DNA of 64,000 nucleotides from Nitrosomonas sp. (GTDB lineage: Bacteria > Pseudomonadota > Gammaproteobacteria > Burkholderiales > Nitrosomonadaceae), in the NCBI GenBank assembly GCA_024281995.1, contig JAMWZW010000001.1:62001-126000 (forward strand), in the 5' to 3' direction. Of this stretch, positions 58,577 to 64,000 are shown in pieces (positions within the stretch are counted from its first letter, which is position 1; every line of letters begins with the position of its first letter). Both the position numbers and the translations under genes were made by a program. The notes under the pieces were generated by a model. That model saw only the letters and a list, made by a program, of their open reading frames with translations, did no database searches and was not told the DNA's origin.

Positions 58577-59493
58577 TGACCATACCTAATTTTGGCAAAG
58601 TTGCGGTACTGATGGGCGGCCGGTCTGCCGAACGTGAAATATCGTTGCAGAGCGGGCAAGCCGTTCTCGATGCGTTGCGCCGCAGCGGTGTCGATGCATA
58701 TTCGTTTGATCCGGCGGAGCAAGCGTTGGAAGCGCTTTTGCAGCAAGGCTTTGACAGAGTTTTTATCGCCCTGCATGGACGCTTTGGGGAGGATGGCACA
58801 ATCCAAGGTGCGTTGGAATGGTTAGGCGTACCTTATACCGGAAGTGGTGTAATGGCCAGTGCATTGGCTATGGATAAATGGCGCACTAAATTGATCTGGC
58901 AAGCAATTGGCATTCAATCGCCTCGTTATGCTTTATTGCAAGCGGATAGTAATTTTGAGGAAATAACTGAAATGTTGGGGTTGCCGCTCATTGTCAAGCC
59001 TGCGTGTGAGGGGTCCACCATTGGTTTAAGCAAGGTACATCATGCTTACGATCTGGCCCAGGCATATCAGTTGGCAGCGCAGTACGATACTTTGGTGCTT
59101 GCTGAAGAGTTTATCCCCGGTAACGAACTAACGGTTGCGATTTTAGGGGAAATACCATTACCAGTAGTGAAGATCGAGGTTTCTGGGGAACTCTATGATT
59201 ATCATGCAAAATATCTGTCCAATGATACGCATTATTTCTGCCCTAGCGGGCTTGCTGATGAGTTGGAAGTGGCGATTAAGAATCAGGCTTTGCAAGCTTA
59301 TAAAGTCCTGGGATGTGAAGGCTGGGGGCGGGTCGATTTGATACTTAATCCGCAAGGGCAAATTTATTTTCTTGAAGCGAACACATCACCGGGTATGACT
59401 AGCCATAGCTTGGTGCCTATGGCAGCAAGAACAGCGGGAATTTCGTTTGAAGATTTGGTAATAAAAATATTGGCGTTGTCTCATGTGGAATAA
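58576..59493 (+). CDS. ddl: D-alanine-D-alanine ligase
   Basis: A 305-aa ATP-grasp ligase that supplies D-Ala-D-Ala to MurF. It has [56 protein letters not shown] and [15 protein letters not shown]. The start is GTG, sharing one base with the murB stop. Confidence 0.96.
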   Translation: MTIPNFGKVAVLMGGRSAEREISLQSGQAVLDALRRSGVDAYSFDPAEQALEALLQQGFDRVFIALHGRFGEDGTIQGALEWLGVPYTGSGVMASALAMDKWRTKLIWQAIGIQSPRYALLQADSNFEEITEMLGLPLIVKPACEGSTIGLSKVHHAYDLAQAYQLAAQYDTLVLAEEFIPGNELTVAILGEIPLPVVKIEVSGELYDYHAKYLSNDTHYFCPSGLADELEVAIKNQALQAYKVLGCEGWGRVDLILNPQGQIYFLEANTSPGMTSHSLVPMAARTAGISFEDLVIKILALSHVE

Positions 59494-60259
59494 TCATCAA
59501 GCGCTTAATACGCTATCCAACTTATTGTTTACTATAGTAGCCATAGTAATCTTGTATGCAATTAGTTTGCGGCTTATCAAGCCGCCGTTTTTTCCCATTA
59601 AAGAACTGAGTGTTCGCGTTGTAGCCAATGCAAATAACGATACTGAAAATTTCTTGAATGTTACGCATGAACAAATCACGCAACTCGCTAAAAATGAAAT
59701 CAAAGGTAACTTTGTGTCAGTAGATCTTACTGCTGTACGTGAGGCCTTTTTGAAATTACCGTGGGTGCGTGACGTAAGAGTGAAAAGAGAATGGCCTGAC
59801 GGATTGAATATAGCAATTGAGGAACATCAGCCACTCGCGTATTGGGGAAGTCATGCGCTTGTCAATACGCATGGCGAGGTATTTCGTGTCACGTTTGATC
59901 GCGATTTGCCTGTTTTTATCGGACCTAAAGAAGCCAGCGCCAAGGAAGTTACTCAACAATATAGGAAGTTTAGTCAAATACTTAACCCATTGCGGCAATC
60001 CATTGCTGAGATAAATTTAACGCCACGCTATGCGTGGCGGATCAAATTGCATAATGGTACCACTCTGGAATTGGGGCGTGATGAGATTGAGGAAAGGCTT
60101 ATTCGCTATGTTTCTGTCTATCACCATAGTATTGCCCGGTTTGAACAAGAAGGATCATTGGCGTATGTTGATTTGCGTTATCCCAATGGTTTTGCTATTC
60201 GCACGGACAATGAAATGCAGCAAATACACCGTAAATCCGATTTGAAGATAGAAACGTGA
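59483..60259 (+). CDS. ftsQ: Cell division protein FtsQ
   Basis: A 258-aa bitopic divisome protein: cytoplasmic tail, one membrane helix (about 14-33), a POTRA domain (about 39-110, with [31 protein letters not shown]) and a beta domain ending in [13 protein letters not shown]. It overlaps ddl by 11 bases. Confidence 0.94.
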   Translation: MWNNHQALNTLSNLLFTIVAIVILYAISLRLIKPPFFPIKELSVRVVANANNDTENFLNVTHEQITQLAKNEIKGNFVSVDLTAVREAFLKLPWVRDVRVKREWPDGLNIAIEEHQPLAYWGSHALVNTHGEVFRVTFDRDLPVFIGPKEASAKEVTQQYRKFSQILNPLRQSIAEINLTPRYAWRIKLHNGTTLELGRDEIEERLIRYVSVYHHSIARFEQEGSLAYVDLRYPNGFAIRTDNEMQQIHRKSDLKIET

Positions 60260-60281
60260 GATCAGGGAGATATGACCAAAG

Positions 60282-61520
60282 ATGAATAAAACCCGAGAAA
60301 ACAGAAACCTGATTGTTGGTCTTGATATTGGCACCTCAAAGATTGTCGCTATCGTTGCAGAAGTGCTGCCAGAAGGTGGGTTTGAGGTTATTGGCTTAGG
60401 CAGTCATCCATCACGTGGCCTGAAAAAAGGCGTGGTCGCCAATATCGAAACAACTGTAAATGCCATTCAGCGAGCTCTGGAAGAAGCGGAATTGATGGCA
60501 GATTGCAAGATTCACGAGGTTTATACAGGAATTGCCGGTAGCCATATCAAAGGTTTTAATTCGGATGGTATGGTGCCCATCAAAGATAAGGAAGTCACGG
60601 AAAAGGATGTTGAGCGTGTGATGGAAGCGGCAAAAGCGGTAAACATTCCAGCAGACCAGCAAATTCTGCACATTTTAAACCAGGAATTCATCATTGACGG
60701 TCAGGAAGATGTACGTGAACCGGTAGGCATGAGCGGTATCAGGCTGGAAGTAAAAGTACATATTGTGACGGGCGCGGTCTCTGCGGCACAAAATATCATG
60801 AAATGCGTTCATCGCTGTGGATTGGAGGTGCGGGATTTAATCTTGCAGCCATTGGCTTCGGCGATGGCTGTGTTATCAGAAGACGAGAAGGATTTGGGCG
60901 TTTGTTTAGTCGATATTGGCGGTGGTACAACGGATATCGCGGTATTTACCAATGGTGCGATTCGACATACCGCAGTTATCCCAATTGCGGGTGATCAAGT
61001 AACTAACGACATCGCTATGGCATTGCGTACCCCAACAAAAAGCGCAGAAGATATCAAGTGCCGTTACGGATGCGCATTAAGGAGCTTAGCGGATACTAAA
61101 GAGATGGTCGAGGTTCCGGATGTTGGCAATCGTGGTTCACGTCAACTTTCGAGGCAAACACTGGCAGAAGTTATAGAACCACGAGTTGAAGAGCTCTACT
61201 GCATGATACAAGCCGAACTGCGTCGCAGTGGTTTTGAAGAATTACTTTCTTCAGGAATTGTCATCACAGGTGGTTCTGCTTCGCTGCGAGGTATGGTCGA
61301 ACTTGGAGAGGAAATTTTTCATATGCCAGTACGATTGGGGTTACCTAGCTATCACGGCAATTTGAAGGAGGTCATTCATACCCCACGGTATTCTACCGGT
61401 ATCGGTTTAATTCTCGCTGGTATCGAACAGATGCAACATCAACAAGGTTCAAAATTACAAGGAGGTTCTGCTAAACAAATTCTTTCAAGGATGAAGGGTT
61501 GGTTTCAGAGAAATTTTTAA
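60282..61520 (+). CDS. ftsA: Cell division protein FtsA
   Basis: A 412-aa actin-like ATPase that tethers FtsZ to the membrane. Blocks are GLDIGTSKIVAIVAEV (phosphate 1), LVDIGGGTTDIAVFTNGAI (phosphate 2) and GIVITGGSASLRGMVELG (adenosine). The C-terminal amphipathic helix is RMKGWFQRNF. It lies 22 bp after ftsQ. Confidence 0.97.
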   Translation: MNKTRENRNLIVGLDIGTSKIVAIVAEVLPEGGFEVIGLGSHPSRGLKKGVVANIETTVNAIQRALEEAELMADCKIHEVYTGIAGSHIKGFNSDGMVPIKDKEVTEKDVERVMEAAKAVNIPADQQILHILNQEFIIDGQEDVREPVGMSGIRLEVKVHIVTGAVSAAQNIMKCVHRCGLEVRDLILQPLASAMAVLSEDEKDLGVCLVDIGGGTTDIAVFTNGAIRHTAVIPIAGDQVTNDIAMALRTPTKSAEDIKCRYGCALRSLADTKEMVEVPDVGNRGSRQLSRQTLAEVIEPRVEELYCMIQAELRRSGFEELLSSGIVITGGSASLRGMVELGEEIFHMPVRLGLPSYHGNLKEVIHTPRYSTGIGLILAGIEQMQHQQGSKLQGGSAKQILSRMKGWFQRNF

Positions 61521-61589
61521 AAAGAAGTTAACAAGGGTTGTGTCAGCAATTAAGTAGTTTTAATTTCAATGTACTAAAGGAGAGATATT

Positions 61590-62741
61590 ATGTTCGAAAT
61601 CATAAATAACGAAACTCAAGAAGCAGTCATTAAAGTTGTCGGTGTTGGTGGTTGCGGCAGCAATGCGGTGGATCACATGATCCAGAATGGCATGCAGGGC
61701 GTTGAGTTCATCAGTATGAATACTGATGCACAAGCATTGAAAGGTAACAAAGCATCCACAATATTGCAATTGGGTACAGGTATTACCAAAGGTTTGGGTG
61801 CAGGTGCAAATCCTGAAATTGGACGCGAAGCTGCACTTGAGGATCGTGATCGCATTGCAGAATTGATTCAGGGCGCGGATATGCTGTTTATTACTGCTGG
61901 TATGGGGGGGGGAACAGGTACCGGTGCCGCACCAATTGTCGCGCAAGTGGCCAAAGAATTGGGTATTTTGACAGTCGCGGTTGTCAGTAAGCCATTCGCA
62001 TTTGAAGGAAGACGCTTGGTTGCTGCAAAAGCGGGTATGGAAGCATTGTCGCAACATGTTGATTCATTGATCGTGATTCCTAACGATAAGCTAATGATGG
62101 TGTTAGGGAACGATATTTCGATGCTGGATGCATTCAAAGCCGCGAATGATGTTCTGTATGGTGCGGTGGCCGGCATTGCGGAAGTAATTAATTGCCCGGG
62201 TTTGGTCAACGTTGACTTTGCTGACGTAAAAACTGTTATGTCTGAAATGGGCATGGCAATGATGGGATCAGCGATAGCGGCAGGTGTTGATCGTGCTCGT
62301 GTTGCAGCAGAACGTGCAGTTTCCAGCCCATTGCTAGAAGATATTTCTTTGTCAGGAGCTCGTGGCATTTTGGTTAATATTACCGCAAGTTCATCTCTCA
62401 AAATGAGAGAAGTACATGAAGTAATGAATGCTATTAAGAACTTAACTGCTGAAGATGCAACCATCATTGTGGGTACTGTAATTGATGAAAATATGACTGA
62501 AGATCTACGCGTCACGATGGTTGCAACCGGGTTAGGTAGTATAGCCAGCCAAAACCAGAATACGCCTTTAACGGTTATTCACAGTCGCACGGGAACAGAT
62601 GATCGTGATTCGATGTATGCAGCGGAGGAACCAGCAGTCATGCGTACAGGAAGAAGAAGCAATGCCACAGTGGCAGCAATGCGTCAATCAGGTGTCGATC
62701 CAATGGATATCCCAGCTTTTTTGAGAAGACAAGCTGACTAG
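61590..62741 (+). CDS. ftsZ: Cell division GTPase FtsZ
   Basis: A 383-aa tubulin homologue forming the Z ring. It has GVGGCGSNAVDHMI, the tubulin signature GMGGGTGTGAAP (encoded across a nine-G run at 61904-61912), NVDFADVKTVM, and the C-terminal peptide DIPAFLRRQAD that binds FtsA/ZipA. A GGAGAG site precedes the ATG. lpxC, which often follows ftsZ, is not present here. Confidence 0.98.
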   Translation: MFEIINNETQEAVIKVVGVGGCGSNAVDHMIQNGMQGVEFISMNTDAQALKGNKASTILQLGTGITKGLGAGANPEIGREAALEDRDRIAELIQGADMLFITAGMGGGTGTGAAPIVAQVAKELGILTVAVVSKPFAFEGRRLVAAKAGMEALSQHVDSLIVIPNDKLMMVLGNDISMLDAFKAANDVLYGAVAGIAEVINCPGLVNVDFADVKTVMSEMGMAMMGSAIAAGVDRARVAAERAVSSPLLEDISLSGARGILVNITASSSLKMREVHEVMNAIKNLTAEDATIIVGTVIDENMTEDLRVTMVATGLGSIASQNQNTPLTVIHSRTGTDDRDSMYAAEEPAVMRTGRRSNATVAAMRQSGVDPMDIPAFLRRQAD

Positions 62742-62771
62742 TCTGATTTACTGAGAAATAAATGCTTGCTG

Positions 62772-62800
62772 CCCTGTTGGTTATCCAGCAGGGTGGTTTT
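62772..62800 (+). terminator. Terminator closing the dcw cluster
   Basis: CCCTGTTGG (62772-62780) pairs with CCAGCAGGG (62785-62793) with one G-T pair and loop TTAT; TGGTTTT follows. Confidence 0.65.
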
Positions 62801-62931
62801 GCGAGTATTGAGTGTTGTTGCTTGTATTGATAAATTTTTGCATTAGTTAATTTTTTACTAATGCAATGTATGCGTTGTTAAAGCAGCAATCTGTATCGTG
62901 TAAAGAGCTTTCTTGTTGCTGCGTTGAGTAA

Positions 62932-63297
62932 ATGTTGATGACTATTCTTCTTAAACGCGTATATGAGCCAGCTGAACCGAATGATGGGTATCGGATTCTT
63001 GTCGATCGATTATGGCCGAGAGGAGTATCCAAAAGTCTTGCGCATATTGATTCGTGGCCCAAGGAAATTGCACCCAGCACAGCGCTTCGCAAGTGGTTTG
63101 GTCACGACCCATTGAAATGGACCGAATTTCGAGATAGATACCTTGAGGAACTCCATCGTAACGCTGAAGTTGCAGCACAGCTAATTGATCATGATATGCA
63201 TCATGGCGTGGTTACGCTAGTTTATAGCGCGAAAGATATGAAACATAACCACGCTATTGTTCTCAAAGAGTATCTTGAAAGCTTAAAGCTAAAGTAA
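62932..63297 (+). CDS. DUF488 family protein (YeaO-like)
   Basis: A 121-aa soluble protein of the DUF488/YeaO family, function unknown. Family marks are KRVYEP near the start, DGYRILVDRLWPRGVSK, a PSTALRKWFGHDP block and the C-terminal LVYSAKDMKHNHAIVLKEYL. It starts at the first of two nearby ATGs (62932, 62938) and seems monocistronic, after the dcw terminator. Confidence 0.85.
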   Translation: MLMTILLKRVYEPAEPNDGYRILVDRLWPRGVSKSLAHIDSWPKEIAPSTALRKWFGHDPLKWTEFRDRYLEELHRNAEVAAQLIDHDMHHGVVTLVYSAKDMKHNHAIVLKEYLESLKLK

Positions 63298-63388
63298 ATT
63301 GCTCAATGGTATAGCTGTAGATGGAGCTTAATTCTGATATGAGAGATCTAAGAAAATTTATTGTTAAAAATACAACTGATTATTTAAT

Positions 63389-64000
63389 TTAATTTTTCTG
63401 ATTAAGTGCAATAATATCGATCCGTGAAGTATCCTTACCGGGTTCAAACCACGCAAGATTTTGGTGCAATTTGACAACCTCTCCTACTATGATCAGTGTG
63501 GGTGGAGTCAAATTGGCGGTTGCTGCGAGACCTGGCAACGTTTGCAATGTTCCGGTAACAATTTTCTGCTGTTGTGTTGTCCCCTGCTGAATGATTGCTG
63601 CCGGTGTGTTATGCGACAGTCCATGAGAGATTAGATTTTGGCATAGCAGAGGTAAGCCCAACAATCCCATGTAAATTACAATAGTTTGATTGGGACGTAC
63701 CAGAAAAGGCCAATCCAGATCAATGCTATTGTTTTTCAGGTGGCCAGTGACAAAAATACAGGATTGTGCATAATCCCGGTGCGTTAGCGGGATTCCGGCA
63801 TATGCAGCAACGCCTGAAGCGGCAGTAATGCCGGGCACTACTTGAAAAGGTATATGGTGTGAAGTTAAGGTTTCAATTTCTTCACCGCCGCGTCCGAAAA
63901 TAAAAGGATCACCTCCTTTAAGCCGCAGTACTCGTTTACCTTCTTGTGCCAATCGCACCAGCAATTGGTTGATCGATTCTTGCTTGAGTGTATGGTGATT
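63389..64000 (-). CDS. cobA: Uroporphyrinogen-III C-methyltransferase, 5' end outside the window
   Basis: The 3' 204 codons of a SAM-dependent methyltransferase converting uroporphyrinogen III to precorrin-2 for siroheme or cobalamin. Visible blocks are [48 protein letters not shown] and a C-terminal [15 protein letters not shown]. The frame continues to the window edge with sequence of the same family ([13 protein letters not shown]), so the in-window TTG is not the start. Whether it is free CobA or the C-terminal part of CysG cannot be seen. Confidence 0.92.
   Translation of the reverse strand, partial: NHHTLKQESINQLLVRLAQEGKRVLRLKGGDPFIFGRGGEEIETLTSHHIPFQVVPGITAASGVAAYAGIPLTHRDYAQSCIFVTGHLKNNSIDLDWPFLVRPNQTIVIYMGLLGLPLLCQNLISHGLSHNTPAAIIQQGTTQQQKIVTGTLQTLPGLAATANLTPPTLIIVGEVVKLHQNLAWFEPGKDTSRIDIIALNQKN

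Overview
The window looks like a chromosomal segment of a betaproteobacterium, most likely of the Nitrosomonadaceae (Nitrosomonas-like). The evidence is gene content and order: tandem small class I c-type cytochromes, an Aat-Bpt transferase pair, a free-standing RnfB-like ferredoxin protein, DUF1841, NnrS, an atpI-BEFHAGDC operon followed by glmU-glmS, and a dcw cluster containing murB. No rRNA or tRNA gene and no CRISPR array were seen. The genus is an inference from these families, not a database result.

Layout. 1-1.9 kb holds the end of gmhB, an acyltransferase and a YgjP-like metallopeptidase. 2.0-6.9 kb is an accessory stretch: a membrane protein plus DUF900-type hydrolase pair carrying in-frame tandem duplications, a transposase fragment, an HEXXH lipoprotein, a DUF393 protein and an unknown two-TM protein. 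7.0-10.4 kb has hsp20 (apparent sigma-32 promoter and possible RNA thermometer), uup and two cytochromes c. 10.4-14.7 kb is a reverse-strand group aat-bpt-pyrD-rnfB-like-nth-DUF1841. 14.8 kb is an outer-membrane protein with a textbook FNR/Anr-type class II promoter, then suhB. 16.8-21.7 kb (reverse) is rnm-yciO-M50 protease-trpS-scpA-scpB, followed by nnrS.

23.1-24.7 kb is a graveyard: a frameshifted doc toxin gene, an IS1380-type fragment and an ISNCY-type transposase remnant directly against the atp promoter. 24.8-31.8 kb is the complete F1Fo ATP synthase operon, then glmU, glmS, pmpR, ruvC-ruvA-ruvB, a small membrane protein and a Bax inhibitor-1 family protein. A second, longer IS1380-type relic lies at 40.1-41.3 kb, and a three-gene Gtr-like glycosylation operon at 41.3-44.4 kb runs away from mraZ.

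44.9-62.7 kb is a full dcw cluster (mraZ-rsmH-ftsL-ftsI-murE-murF-mraY-murD-ftsW-murG-murC-murB-ddl-ftsQ-ftsA-ftsZ) with an MraZ box upstream. It makes the peptidoglycan precursor from UDP-MurNAc to lipid II and assembles the divisome; glmS and glmU in the same window supply UDP-GlcNAc. A DUF488 gene and the 3' part of a cobA-type methyltransferase end the window.

The most interesting observations are: ruvC has no canonical in-frame start codon upstream of its first catalytic Asp; the hsp20 leader; the FNR-type double site before the outer-membrane protein; and the accessory membrane protein/hydrolase pair. I saw no feature that by itself demonstrates a wholly new system.
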